From: Gammaproteobacteria bacterium
Lineage (GTDB): Bacteria; Pseudomonadota; Gammaproteobacteria; Steroidobacterales; Steroidobacteraceae
Reading direction: 5' to 3'
Assembly: GCA_947469285.1 (NCBI GenBank)
Contig: CANIOW010000005.1
Coordinates: 62,001 to 126,000, forward strand
DNA: 64,000 bases
Shown here: in pieces, positions 24,950 to 34,291 of the stretch
Numbering within the stretch: position 1 is the stretch's first letter
How the letters are laid out: each line of letters opens with the position of its first letter
The notes under the pieces: generated by a model
What the model was told of the DNA's origin: nothing
The model's input: only the letters and a program-made list of their open reading frames with translations
Databases searched by the model: none
Position numbers and translations under genes: made by a program

Positions 24950-26361
24950 CAGTGCGACACCGGACAACCAGCCGCGCGCGCTAGAGCACCAACATCGGCG
25001 GCCCCTGCCGTACCACGCGCACCACGCTTCTGGTAGCGCACTCGGCAAGGCTGGGCCGGCCACATGGTGGCAACGCCAGAGACCGGACGGACTTCGTCGA
25101 TCAGTTCCATGTCGAAATGCTGCAACAACAAGGCCACGACGATCTTCATCTCCATGCGCGCAAAATTCACCCCCGCACAACGATGCATGCCGCCACCAAA
25201 ACCGATCAGGCTATTGCTCACGGTCTGCGAATCTTCACGCTCCGGATTAAATCGTTCAGGCTGGTAGGCATCGGGGTCTTTCCACAGCCCAGGCATCCGG
25301 TGACTGACGGCTGGGGCCAGCAGAACGAAATCTCCTTTTCGGAACTTAAACCCGTCATGCTCAAAATCGACGCTGGCCTTGCGTGACAGCATAAAAGCCA
25401 CTGGATGCAGACGTTCAGATTCACGCAAAGCGAAATCCATCTGCCGCATGGCTGTGGCCTGTTCCCAGCCAATATCGCGGCCATCGGTAGCGCCAAGAAT
25501 AGCGCTCACTTCTGCACGCAGCACGGCTTGGTAGTCGTGGTTCTGCAAAATATCCGCCAACACCCAACTGACCTGTCCAGCCGTGGTTTCATGCCCAGCC
25601 CACACCAGCAACAAAATTAAATGCCGTAAAATTTCATCCGGGATAGCGCCTCCATCGGGATAGCGCGCTTCCACCATCCCCTGAAAAAAATCCGCGGTCG
25701 CGAGAGGCGCAGCGCGGCGCTTTTCAATCCATGACTGCAGAATAAGATGCAGTTTCTTCTTGGCGCGTTGACTGCGGATCTGCGCCCGGGTGGGCAACCA
25801 CAGTGGCAGGACAAATTCCATGCCGGCAGAAAAATCCCGGAATAGCTCGAAAAATTCAGGACCCATCTTCTCGTGAAATTCACTGCCCATGAAACTGTGC
25901 GCAGCAATATCCATGACCAAAGGACCGAGCGTGGGAATGAGGTCGAATTCACCACACTCTCCCAACCGCTCGATGAGACTTAGCGTCTCACCAGCCATAA
26001 TGCCGACGTATTGCTTCATGGCCGTGGCTTTGAAGCGCGGCATGATCACCGCCCGCTGGCGTAGATATTCGTCCATCTCAGCGAAGCTATAGAAATCGGG
26101 TGAGAACATCTTCAGGAAAAACGGCATCGAGTCGCGGATGGACAGGAGCTTATTGGTTTCTTCAAAGAAAAACCGATGGTGGTCTGGGCCCAGCAGCACC
26201 GTGAGATGCCGACCACCAAGGTTCAGCGTAAAGACGCCCCCGTTTTCCTCGTACCCTCGACGCAGCAAGCGGACGGGATCACGAAAGAACGGCAGCAGGT
26301 GCCCCAGCAAGGGGGCCCCTCCACCGAGCATGGGAGGCAGGGTTGCTGGGCTCGTGGCCAT
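24949..26361 (-). CDS. Cytochrome P450, CYP51-like
   Basis: 470 residues, soluble. The heme loop is FGGGMHRCAGVNFARMEM, the I-helix oxygen-binding motif is AGHETT, the K-helix ExxR is ESER, and the PERF segment is YQPERFNPER. The N-terminal stretch (PLLGHLLPFFRDPVRLLRRGYEENGG) and K-helix region resemble bacterial CYP51 and related sterol/terpenoid P450s more than fatty-acid P450s, but the substrate cannot be read from sequence. It is coupled to the ferredoxin gene. The upstream 53 bases to the sppA stop are too short to show an obvious promoter. Confidence 0.92.
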   Translation of the reverse strand: MATSPATLPPMLGGGAPLLGHLLPFFRDPVRLLRRGYEENGGVFTLNLGGRHLTVLLGPDHHRFFFEETNKLLSIRDSMPFFLKMFSPDFYSFAEMDEYLRQRAVIMPRFKATAMKQYVGIMAGETLSLIERLGECGEFDLIPTLGPLVMDIAAHSFMGSEFHEKMGPEFFELFRDFSAGMEFVLPLWLPTRAQIRSQRAKKKLHLILQSWIEKRRAAPLATADFFQGMVEARYPDGGAIPDEILRHLILLLVWAGHETTAGQVSWVLADILQNHDYQAVLRAEVSAILGATDGRDIGWEQATAMRQMDFALRESERLHPVAFMLSRKASVDFEHDGFKFRKGDFVLLAPAVSHRMPGLWKDPDAYQPERFNPEREDSQTVSNSLIGFGGGMHRCAGVNFARMEMKIVVALLLQHFDMELIDEVRPVSGVATMWPAQPCRVRYQKRGARGTAGAADVGALARAAGCPVSH

Positions 26362-26414
26362 GATGGTCTCCGGTGGAAACGGGTCCGATCAGTTCTTCTA
26401 ATAATGCTTAGCCT

Positions 26415-28340
26415 TCAGCGCAGATCGCAAGCGCACCATGCGTTCAGACCACGCGGGTCGTTTAGGCGTCCATAGCCTTGTAGCGCCAGTTCCATATCGC
26501 CCAGACCCCGACGTAACAGCCGTTCGGCCGGCGTCGGCGTACGCCTCAACCCTAAGGCCACCATGGCCTCCGCGGATTTAGCTTGCGCGCCAATGAACAG
26601 CCGGGCGGTCCAGTCGAGCGGCGGCTCGCGATAGTCGATGCGGTAGCCAGGCGCCAGCTGGGCACGACGGGCCGCAGCAGCAATTGCCACGTCCATCCCC
26701 CCCAAGGTATCGACCAGGCCGACCTCCTTCGCGTCACTACCCGACCAAACCTTGCCTTGAGCAAGCGCATCAATGTCGGCATATTTCTTGCCGCGACCTT
26801 CAGCCACGATGGTGACAAAACGGTGATAGGCATCATCCACACCCAGTTGCACGATGCGCTTGACGTCATCCGGCAAAGTACGTTCCAGGGTCATGCTGCC
26901 CGCCAATGGCGTGGTGCCGATACCATCCACGGTCATCCCCAGCTTGCCGAGCGTACGCTCGAAAGTCGGAATGATGGCAAACACACCAATGGAACCGGTG
27001 ATAGTGGCCGGCTGAGCCACAATCTCGTCGGCTGCCGCCGCTATATAGTAGCCGCCCGATGCAGCCACGCTCGCAAACGAAGCGACCACCGGCTTGCCAG
27101 CGGCCTTGAGGGCTAACACCTCGCGCCGCACCACTTCCGATGCCAGCATGCTGCCACCGGGGCTATCAATGCGCAGCACCACTGCTTTCACGTCTTCATC
27201 AAATCTTAATTCACGCAGCGCCGCAGCGAGCGTGTCACCACCCACGGTACCGCCAGGGGCTTCGCCATTGACGATCTCGCCGCTGGCCACCAGCACGGCA
27301 ACCCGTCGGTCGGAGTCACCTGCCGCGGGGCGCAGCACTTCACTGGAATGCACTACCCGCAGGTAGTCCGCAGCGTCAATGCCATTGAAGGAATGGGAGT
27401 CTTCATCCTCTCCAGCCAACTGTTTGACACGCTCTTCGAATTCGTCGGCCGTGGCAATGCGGTCGATGAGACGCTCTTTAAGTGCCAACTGCGCCATGTC
27501 ACCGTGCAATTCAGTCAGGCGTGAAGCCAGTTGTTCGGCCTGCTCCTGCAGCGCCGTGGGCGCCAGTCGACGCCGTACGGCGACATCTCCCTGGTACACC
27601 TGCCACACATCCCCAAGCCAGGCAGCAGCATCCGCTTTCTCTTCGGGAGACATGGTTTCGCGCGTAAACATATCGCCATAGCTCTTGTGCGAACCGGCAC
27701 GAAACACGTTGATATCCACCGCGAATTTATCGAGCGTGCCCCGATAAAATGTCCGGTAAGCCGAGTAACCATCAATAGCGACCGCGCCAAGCGGGTCCAG
27801 CCATACCTGATCGGCCTGCGCCGCCAAGTGGTACTGCGCCTGATCAAAGTACTGACCATAGGCCAACACCGGTTTGCCGCTGTTGCGGAAGACAGCGATG
27901 GCCCTTGCCACATCTTCTAGCTTGGTCAGACCACCACCGGCAAAGTGGCTGCCATCAATCACGAGTACGCGAATGCGTTTATCAGTGGCCGCCGCTTGAA
28001 TGGCATCGACTACGTCGCGCACCAGCACTTCGCCGCGCGTCTCCCCGCTCGCGCGGGCCAGTGCCCGATCGAAAGCATCGCCGCTCAGCTCTTCAACCAA
28101 CCGACCCTCGGGCGCGAGGATCAATGCCACTTTCTCCGGAACCACTGGCAAGGAAGGATTCCCCGCAGCAGCCACCAGCCCAAACAGCAGCAGCAGCAGC
28201 AGGAAATGCAGCGTCTTCCGGAGGAAATCGAGGGTGTGGAATAACGCGCTAAAGAGGCGCTTGAATCCACGTCCCACTGCCGCTAGTACAGTGTTTGCTG
28301 GGCGGGACGGCGGGATCGGCAGGGGGGGCGGTGTAGTCAT
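26415..28340 (-). CDS. sppA: Signal peptide peptidase SppA, 67-kDa type
   Basis: 641 residues. One N-terminal transmembrane helix (LHFLLLLLLFGLVAAAG) is followed by tandem S49 domains. The lysine of the Ser/Lys dyad is in GSHKSYGDMF of the first half, and the nucleophile serine in ASVAASGGYYIAA of the second. The GSIGVFAIIPTFE segment is also typical. The enzyme digests cleaved signal peptides in the inner membrane. It follows the rplS operon, separated from it by a strong terminator, so it should have its own promoter. Confidence 0.95.
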   Translation of the reverse strand: MTTPPPLPIPPSRPANTVLAAVGRGFKRLFSALFHTLDFLRKTLHFLLLLLLFGLVAAAGNPSLPVVPEKVALILAPEGRLVEELSGDAFDRALARASGETRGEVLVRDVVDAIQAAATDKRIRVLVIDGSHFAGGGLTKLEDVARAIAVFRNSGKPVLAYGQYFDQAQYHLAAQADQVWLDPLGAVAIDGYSAYRTFYRGTLDKFAVDINVFRAGSHKSYGDMFTRETMSPEEKADAAAWLGDVWQVYQGDVAVRRRLAPTALQEQAEQLASRLTELHGDMAQLALKERLIDRIATADEFEERVKQLAGEDEDSHSFNGIDAADYLRVVHSSEVLRPAAGDSDRRVAVLVASGEIVNGEAPGGTVGGDTLAAALRELRFDEDVKAVVLRIDSPGGSMLASEVVRREVLALKAAGKPVVASFASVAASGGYYIAAAADEIVAQPATITGSIGVFAIIPTFERTLGKLGMTVDGIGTTPLAGSMTLERTLPDDVKRIVQLGVDDAYHRFVTIVAEGRGKKYADIDALAQGKVWSGSDAKEVGLVDTLGGMDVAIAAAARRAQLAPGYRIDYREPPLDWTARLFIGAQAKSAEAMVALGLRRTPTPAERLLRRGLGDMELALQGYGRLNDPRGLNAWCACDLR

Positions 28341-28363
28341 GGCGTCAGTTTACCGCAGGACGC

Positions 28364-28403
28364 AAAAAAGCCACGGCCCGCCCAGCAAAGGGTAGTCCGT
28401 GGC
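28364..28403 (-). terminator. Rho-independent terminator after rplS
   Basis: On the minus strand GCCACGG (28397-28403) pairs with CCGTGGC (28370-28376), followed by TTTTTT (28369-28364). It lies about 50 bases after the rplS stop and before the sppA ATG, ending the rpsP-rimM-trmD-rplS transcript. Confidence 0.9.
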
Positions 28404-28452
28404 CGGAATGAAAGAGGCACAACCCGGCCTCGCGGCCGGATCGCGCCAGATT

Positions 28453-28797
28453 TCAGACCTTCTCTTCGATGCGTGCGCTCTTGCCACTGCGCTCGCGCAG
28501 GTAGTAGAGCTTGGCTCGGCGGACGTTACCACGGCGCTTAACGGTGATTTCGCCGATGGACGGGCTATACACCTGAAAAACGCGCTCAACGCCCTCGCCG
28601 TGCGAAATCTTGCGCACCGTGAAGGAGCTGTTCAGGCCGCGGTTGCTTTTGGCAATGACCACGCCTTCGTAAGCCTGCACGCGCTCACGGTCGCCTTCCT
28701 TGACCTTCACTTCCACAACGACGGTGTCGCCGGGACCGAAGGCCGGGACAGTGCGCGTCATTTGCCGCTGTTCGATCGCCTGGATGAACTTATTCAT
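28453..28797 (-). CDS. rplS: 50S ribosomal protein L19
   Basis: 114 residues, the standard length, with the canonical [30 protein letters not shown] run (here 30 residues near the N-terminus) and the C-terminal [23 protein letters not shown]. It sits at the 30S-50S interface. The start is the ATG at 28797, giving [10 protein letters not shown]; reading further upstream adds a non-homologous 39 residues. It is the last gene of the rpsP-rimM-trmD-rplS operon. Confidence 0.98.
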   Translation of the reverse strand: MNKFIQAIEQRQMTRTVPAFGPGDTVVVEVKVKEGDRERVQAYEGVVIAKSNRGLNSSFTVRKISHGEGVERVFQVYSPSIGEITVKRRGNVRRAKLYYLRERSGKSARIEEKV

Positions 28798-28876
28798 GTT
28801 TCCTGACACTCCACAACACGCCGTGCCGCACACCGATGCGCCAGCCCTGAACCGAAACGCTGCACCCGTTCGACGC

Positions 28877-29641
28877 TCAAAGGCGTCGCACCGGCACATC
28901 CAAACCTGCCTCAATGCCGGCCTCCGCCAGGAGACGGCGCTCTTCCGCCGTCAACCCACGCGCGACCAGTAGATCGGGCCGACGCTGCGCGGTCAGCAGC
29001 AAAGCCTGCTGCAACCGCCAACGGCGGATGGTGGCGTGGTGCCCACCCAGGAGCACCTCCGGCACCGCCCGGCCCTCGAACACCTCGGGCCGCGTGTAAT
29101 GCGGCCAATCGAGGAGCCCGTCGCTGAACGATTCCTGCACCGCGCTGTCGGCATCACCCAGTACTCCGGGCAACAACCGCGTCACGGCGTCGAGGACCAC
29201 GAGCGCTGGCAGTTCCCCGCCGGTCAGCACGTAGTCCCCAATGGACACTTCATCGTCGATCTCAGTCTCCAAGAGACGTTGATCCACTCCCTCGTAGCGA
29301 CCAGCCAACAACACCAATCCCGGTGCCGTTGACCACCGCCGCGCGTCCTCCTGCGTGAACCTCCGGCCCTGAGCCGAGAGATACACGCGGGGACTGCCTG
29401 CCGGCGCCCGCCCCGCTGCCGCCCGCAATGCGGTCCGCAACGGCTCCATTTTCAGCACCATTCCGGGGCCACCGCCGTAAGGGCGGTCGTCCACCGTGCG
29501 ATGCACGTCTACCGCATGGTCGCGCGGGTCTGACGTCCCCACCGCGATGAGACCGCGTTCTACCGCGCGTCCCACCATGCCAGTGGCGACGTAGGCCCGG
29601 ATAATGTCCGGAAACAGCGTCACCACCTCAAAATTCATCAC
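28877..29641 (-). CDS. trmD: tRNA (guanine37-N1)-methyltransferase
   Basis: 254 residues. TrmD is a trefoil-knot SAM enzyme that methylates G37 of tRNAs reading CNN and some other codons, preventing +1 slippage. The start [14 protein letters not shown], the [15 protein letters not shown] loop and the knot region [20 protein letters not shown] are all conserved. It overlaps the rimM stop by 4 bases. Confidence 0.97.
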   Translation of the reverse strand: MMNFEVVTLFPDIIRAYVATGMVGRAVERGLIAVGTSDPRDHAVDVHRTVDDRPYGGGPGMVLKMEPLRTALRAAAGRAPAGSPRVYLSAQGRRFTQEDARRWSTAPGLVLLAGRYEGVDQRLLETEIDDEVSIGDYVLTGGELPALVVLDAVTRLLPGVLGDADSAVQESFSDGLLDWPHYTRPEVFEGRAVPEVLLGGHHATIRRWRLQQALLLTAQRRPDLLVARGLTAEERRLLAEAGIEAGLDVPVRRL

Positions 29642-30204
29642 GACCCTGGCCAGTCCCAGTCCACGGTCACCCGTCCACTGGTCAGATCCACCGCCCGCAC
29701 GTGCTGACGCACCACCGGCACCCAGGCCTCGACAGCCGCTTCGCCTTCGCCCTTCACTACCACCATGATGGGGTGAATAGGGGTGTCTACCAGATGGCTG
29801 ACGCGCCCGAGCAGCGTTCCGTCCAAGGTGGTCACTTCCATGCCCGGCAGGTCGTCGAGGTAGTACTCGCCCGGACCTGGGGGCGCCAGTGCCGCACGCG
29901 GCACCGCCACCTCACGCAAAGTCCAGGTAGCCGCCACATCACGGTCCTGCACGCCCTCAATCTTCACCAACCAGAAACCACCCTGCGGCCGCCCACCAGC
30001 GAACCGGAACGGCTGCCACCCCCCTTGAGGCGTGGCCGCATACAGCGCGGGGTATTTCAATACCGCGTCTGATGGCGAGGTAAAGGACTGCAGACGCAGC
30101 TCTCCCCGAACACCAAACACTCCCAACAACCGTCCCAGCACCACCATGCGCCCGGAGGGCGGCGATGCAGCAACGTTGGCCGGCACGGCAGGCGCCGCGG
30201 TCAT
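29638..30204 (-). CDS. rimM: 16S rRNA processing protein RimM
   Basis: 188 residues. The N-terminal RimM domain begins LGRLLGVFGVRGELRLQSFT, and a PRC-barrel domain follows in the C-terminal half (YLDDLPGMEVTTLDGTLLG). RimM binds S19 and assists maturation of the 30S head. A roughly 20-residue Ala/Pro-rich N-terminal extension precedes the domain, and a later in-frame ATG (MVVLGR) is a possible start. It is 30 bases after rpsP and overlaps trmD. Confidence 0.94.
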   Translation of the reverse strand: MTAAPAVPANVAASPPSGRMVVLGRLLGVFGVRGELRLQSFTSPSDAVLKYPALYAATPQGGWQPFRFAGGRPQGGFWLVKIEGVQDRDVAATWTLREVAVPRAALAPPGPGEYYLDDLPGMEVTTLDGTLLGRVSHLVDTPIHPIMVVVKGEGEAAVEAWVPVVRQHVRAVDLTSGRVTVDWDWPGS

Positions 30205-30234
30205 GCGCGGGAACCTGCCGCGACCAGCGGACCG

Positions 30235-30486
30235 TCAGGCCGCCTGCTTCTTATACTGAACGACCAGCGCCGAAACGCGGTCCGAGGGACGAGCGCCCTG
30301 GGAAGCCCAGTGCTCGATACGCGCAAGATCCAGGCGGAGCTGCACTTCCTTACCGCGGGCTATCGGATTGAACGTACCCACCTGCTCGAGGACAGTGCCG
30401 CCCTGGCGCTTGCGGCTGTCGGTGACGACGACGTGGTAGAAGGGCTCCTTCTTACCACCGCGACGCGTCAGACGAATGGTCACCAT
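30235..30486 (-). CDS. rpsP: 30S ribosomal protein S16
   Basis: 83 residues, starting [25 protein letters not shown], typical of S16. The ATG at 30486 gives the family N-terminus; an upstream frame adds 20 unrelated residues. An AGGAA (CAGGAATTCAAGC) lies upstream at suitable spacing. It is the first gene of the operon with rimM, trmD and rplS. The 105 bases upstream separate it from ffh. Confidence 0.98.
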   Translation of the reverse strand: MVTIRLTRRGGKKEPFYHVVVTDSRKRQGGTVLEQVGTFNPIARGKEVQLRLDLARIEHWASQGARPSDRVSALVVQYKKQAA

Positions 30487-30591
30487 GTGCTTGAATTCCT
30501 GCAAAACGAAAAAACGAATGGGTGACAGGCCACTAGAGCCAGCCACCAGCTAGCCCGCTATCTTACGCAAAAATCCTTGAGCTTGAAAGCC

Positions 30592-32010
30592 TTACCCACG
30601 CCCACCGGCGCCACCCCCACCCATGCCCCCCCCGGAACCCCCAGGGAACCCGCCGCCAAAGCCGCCAGGCAGGCGGCCCCCGAGACTACGCATCATCCCT
30701 TTCATACCCCCCTTGCCGAAGCTCTTCATGACCTTTTGCATCTGCAAAAACTGCTTCAACAAGCGGTTCACATCCTGCACCTGCGTCCCGGAGCCGGCAG
30801 CAATACGCCGTTTACGCGAGCCGTCAATGAGGTCCGGTCGGCGACGCTCGCGGCGCGTCATGGAGTCGATCATGGCCACCTGCCGCCGCAACTGCTGTTC
30901 GTCGAAATTGCCGGCAGCCGCACCGGCTTGACGGGATAATTGCGCAGGCAGCTTGTCCATCAGGGAGGCGATGCCCCCCATATTTTGCAGCTGCGTGAGC
31001 TGCTCACGCAGATCCGACAGATCGAAACCCTGTCCTTTTTGGAGTTTTTGCGCCAGCGCCGCCGCTTTTTCGTGGTCAACCTGGGCTTGCACCTGTTCGA
31101 CCAGGGCCACCACATCACCCATGCCGAGAATCCGGCCAGCGATACGTTCAGGTTGAAACGGCTGGAGGGCATCGACCTTTTCACCCATACCGACAAACAG
31201 AATCGGTTTGCCGGTGATATGACGCACCGACAGCGCGGCCCCACCACGGGCGTCGCCATCTGCCTTGGTCAGAATAACGCCGGTCAGATCCAGTGCTTCA
31301 TTGAAGGCGCGTGCGGCGTTAATGGCGTCCTGGCCGGCCATGCTGTCCACCACGAACAGGCGCTGGTGAGCACCCACCGCCGCATCAATCGCTTGCACTT
31401 CCGCCATCATCTCGCCATCGACATGCAGCCGTCCGGCCGTGTCGATGATGAGCACGTCATACATCCCCTGCCGAGCTGCCGCGAGCGCCTGCCGCGCGAT
31501 CTCAACCGGGCTGGCGGTTAAGTCTGTAGGGATAAAACCAGCCTCAATTTGCTGCGCCAGCCGTTCCAGCTGGGTCACCGCAGCCGGTCGGTAGATGTCC
31601 GTACTGGCCAATGCCACGCGTTTTTTCTGTGTGTCCTGCAGCCACTTGGCGAGTTTGGCAGCGGTGGTGGTTTTGCCCGCCCCCTGCAGACCTGCCAGCA
31701 GTAGCACCACTGGCGACACCGCACGCAAGTCGAGCCGGCCGCCTTCGGGGCCCATCACCTGCACCAACTCTTCGTGCAGGATTTTCACGAATACCTGGCC
31801 TGGCGTCAGGCTCTTTTGCACTTCCGCACCCAGCGCGCGCGGCTTCACCGCCTCAATGAACGACTTCACCACCGGCAAGGCCACGTCCGCCTCGAGCAGC
31901 GCCATGCGCACCTGGCGCAGGGTGTCAGCGATATTGTCGTCCGTCAGACGCCCGCGACCACGCAGGGCATCCACAGCGCCAGAAAGGCGTTCAGTCAGTT
32001 TGTCGAACAT
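30592..32010 (-). CDS. ffh: Signal recognition particle GTPase Ffh
   Basis: 472 residues. NG domain with G1 GLQGAGKTT, DTAGRLHVD and TKADGDARGG; the methionine-rich M domain follows from about residue 300 (MGGIASLMDKL, KFLQMQKVMKSFGKGGMKGMMRS with intervening residues). The C-terminal ~25 residues are almost pure Gly/Arg/Pro, longer than in E. coli Ffh. It binds signal sequences and the ffs RNA, which lies at 2.4 kb. The start is the ATG at 32010 (MFDKLTERLSGA). It is divergent from ypjD, the conserved gammaproteobacterial arrangement. Confidence 0.97.
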   Translation of the reverse strand: MFDKLTERLSGAVDALRGRGRLTDDNIADTLRQVRMALLEADVALPVVKSFIEAVKPRALGAEVQKSLTPGQVFVKILHEELVQVMGPEGGRLDLRAVSPVVLLLAGLQGAGKTTTAAKLAKWLQDTQKKRVALASTDIYRPAAVTQLERLAQQIEAGFIPTDLTASPVEIARQALAAARQGMYDVLIIDTAGRLHVDGEMMAEVQAIDAAVGAHQRLFVVDSMAGQDAINAARAFNEALDLTGVILTKADGDARGGAALSVRHITGKPILFVGMGEKVDALQPFQPERIAGRILGMGDVVALVEQVQAQVDHEKAAALAQKLQKGQGFDLSDLREQLTQLQNMGGIASLMDKLPAQLSRQAGAAAGNFDEQQLRRQVAMIDSMTRRERRRPDLIDGSRKRRIAAGSGTQVQDVNRLLKQFLQMQKVMKSFGKGGMKGMMRSLGGRLPGGFGGGFPGGSGGGMGGGGAGGRG

Positions 32011-32150
32011 AAGGTAGGCGGTTCCCGAAGGTGGCCACGCGGCCTGAGGAATCCCATTATCGCATTGCCGCTGCCCGCTTGCGGACTCAAAGCAGCCCCA
32101 TCCTGTGCCATCATGGAGGCCCGTCATCACCGACCCGAAGCCCTACCCCT

Positions 32151-32957
32151 GTGCTGACCCCACATCCGCTGCTCGCCTCCCTGCTGTACCTCCTCGGTGC
32201 CGTGTTGACTTGGATTGGCACCGCGCGCCAGCAGCGGGTGCTGGCCACGACCGGCTCGGCGGCAGCCGCGGTTGGCCTGGTGTTACAGTTATTCGCGCTC
32301 ACTCCAGCGCTACTCCAGACTGAACAGGCGATTGTGCTGACCCTGGCCGATGCCGCTGCGATGGTGGGTGCCGTCGTCGCCACGGTGGGGCTGATCAGTG
32401 TCCTACGGGGGCGACTGCAAGGGGCGGCCGCGGCATTGTGGCTGACCGCCGCCGTGCTGGCGGTCGGCAGCGGATCACGTGGCACCCTAAGCGGGGTGGC
32501 ACCGATGGGTTATGCCCTCATGGCCCATATCCTGCTCTCGGCGCTAGCCGCGGGTCTGCTGTCCGTAGCCGCGGTATTGGTGGTGTTGCTGACCGCACAA
32601 AATGCACGCCTGCGTGAGCGCCGCCCCCTCGGCATGCTGGCCGCCCTGCCCCCGCTTGAAGCGCTGGAGAGTGCGGTCTTTAATACCGTACTGGCTGGTT
32701 TCATGCTGCTGTCGCTGTCGCTGTTGTCCGGATTCCTGTTTATTCAGGATCTGTTCGGCCAGCATCTGGTCCACAAGACCTTCCTGTCGATCGTCGCCTG
32801 GTGCATTTTCGGAACGCTACTCGTGGGCCGGCACCGGTTTGGTTGGCGGGGCCGCCAGGCGCTACGCTTCCTGCTAACCGGTTACGTCATTCTGGCGACC
32901 GCCTATTTCGGCAGCCGCTTTGTTCTGGAAGGCCTGCTGGGCCGTCACTGGGGCTGA
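32151..32957 (+). CDS. ypjD: YpjD-like CcsA-family inner-membrane protein
   Basis: 268 residues, with eight or so hydrophobic helices, related to the cytochrome c assembly protein CcsA/CcmC family (for example AHILLSALAAGLLSVAAVLVV and HKTFLSIVAWCIFGTLLVGRH). No WWD heme motif is evident, so a direct role in heme export is not supported. The likely start is the GTG at 32151, just before the first helix; reading upstream adds 40 polar, non-membrane residues. It is divergent from ffh and followed by corB, as in E. coli. Confidence 0.85.
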   Translation: MLTPHPLLASLLYLLGAVLTWIGTARQQRVLATTGSAAAAVGLVLQLFALTPALLQTEQAIVLTLADAAAMVGAVVATVGLISVLRGRLQGAAAALWLTAAVLAVGSGSRGTLSGVAPMGYALMAHILLSALAAGLLSVAAVLVVLLTAQNARLRERRPLGMLAALPPLEALESAVFNTVLAGFMLLSLSLLSGFLFIQDLFGQHLVHKTFLSIVAWCIFGTLLVGRHRFGWRGRQALRFLLTGYVILATAYFGSRFVLEGLLGRHWG

Positions 32958-33000
32958 GTATCAGCGCCATCACTCAGGTCCGGGAACCGCATTGACCGAG

Positions 33001-34290
33001 ATGCCAGTCACCCTGACTTTTAGCCTCATCGGGCTGTGCTTCGTCTTGTCGGCGTTTTTTTCCAGTACCGAAACGGCGCTGATGAGCGTCAACCGCTACC
33101 GACTGCGGACCCGCTCCAGACAAGGACATCGCGGCGCAAAGCTGGCAGAGCAGTTATTGTCGCAACCTGACCGCCTCATCGGCGTCATCTTGCTCGGCAA
33201 CACGCTCGCCAACACCCTCGCGGCCACGCTGGCAGCGCTGCTGACACTCGAGACCTGGGGCGAAGAGTGGTTATCGGTTACCGCAGGAGCGCTGACCTTC
33301 CTCATGCTGGTGCTGTGCGAGGTGGGCCCGAAAACCTACGGCGCATTGCACCCTGAACGGCTGGCCTACCCCGCTGCCTACGTCTACCGGCCTTTACTCG
33401 CCGTGCTCTCGCCCTTGGTATGGGTCGTCAACCTGTTTGCCAACGCGCTACTGCGCCTGCTTGGCCTCAGTGCTCGCCAGGTGGCCTCGCATTCGCTGTC
33501 CGCCGATGAACTGCGCACCGTCGTGGCCGAAGCGGGCGCTGTCATCCCACTGCGCCATCAGCAGATGCTCATGAGTATTCTGGATCTAGAGTCGATGACC
33601 GTTGATGACGTGATGGTGCCCCGTCAGGACGTGGCCGGCATTGATGTAGACGACAGCTGGGATGACCTACTCGCTCAACTGCGCGAAACACGGCATACCC
33701 GCCTGCCAGTCCATACCGGTGGACTTGACCATATTGTCGGCGTACTGCACATGAAGACTGTGGTGCATGCCCTAGCACGCGGCGAACTCACCCGCGAACG
33801 GCTCAGCGAATTGGCCCGCGCACGCGAAGCCTGCTACGTCCCCGAAGGCACCACGCTCAACCAGCAACTGCTGAATTTCCAACGCGATCACCAACGCATG
33901 GCATTTGTGGTGGACGAGTATGGCGATGTTCAGGGCCTGATTACTCTGGAAGACATCCTTGAAGAAATCGTCGGTGAATTCACCACCTCACCCACGCAAC
34001 TGCATCGCGACATTCACCAGGAAAGCCCCGCGGTCTGGGTCGTGGCCGGCAGCGCGTCGCTGCGCGAAATCAACCGTGCGCTCGGTTGGCAGTTCCCCAC
34101 CGACGGACCCAAGACGCTCAATGGCCTGATTCTGGAATACCTCGAAACCATTCCGGCCCCAGGCACTGGACTGCGTTTACATGGTTACCCCATGGAAATA
34201 CTGCAGACCCAAGACAATGCAGTAAAGACGGTGCGCATCCGCGCAGCCAAAGAGACTACTGCTGGTTCCAGCAGCAGTCTCAACGGCTAA
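33001..34290 (+). CDS. corB: CNNM/CorB-type membrane protein with CBS and CorC_HlyC domains
   Basis: 429 residues. The order is an N-terminal DUF21/CNNM membrane domain (about four helices, residues ~1-180, with FFSSTETALMSVNRYRLR), a CBS pair (~200-330, MTVDDVMVPRQDVAGIDVD) and a C-terminal CorC_HlyC domain (~345-425). It aligns well with E. coli YfjD/CorB; CNNM proteins are implicated in Mg2+ transport. The ATG at 33001 is preferred, but a TTG at 32993 with GGGAA upstream is in a workable context. It converges on radA with a single intervening base. Confidence 0.92.
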   Translation: MPVTLTFSLIGLCFVLSAFFSSTETALMSVNRYRLRTRSRQGHRGAKLAEQLLSQPDRLIGVILLGNTLANTLAATLAALLTLETWGEEWLSVTAGALTFLMLVLCEVGPKTYGALHPERLAYPAAYVYRPLLAVLSPLVWVVNLFANALLRLLGLSARQVASHSLSADELRTVVAEAGAVIPLRHQQMLMSILDLESMTVDDVMVPRQDVAGIDVDDSWDDLLAQLRETRHTRLPVHTGGLDHIVGVLHMKTVVHALARGELTRERLSELARAREACYVPEGTTLNQQLLNFQRDHQRMAFVVDEYGDVQGLITLEDILEEIVGEFTTSPTQLHRDIHQESPAVWVVAGSASLREINRALGWQFPTDGPKTLNGLILEYLETIPAPGTGLRLHGYPMEILQTQDNAVKTVRIRAAKETTAGSSSSLNG

Positions 34291-34291
34291 T

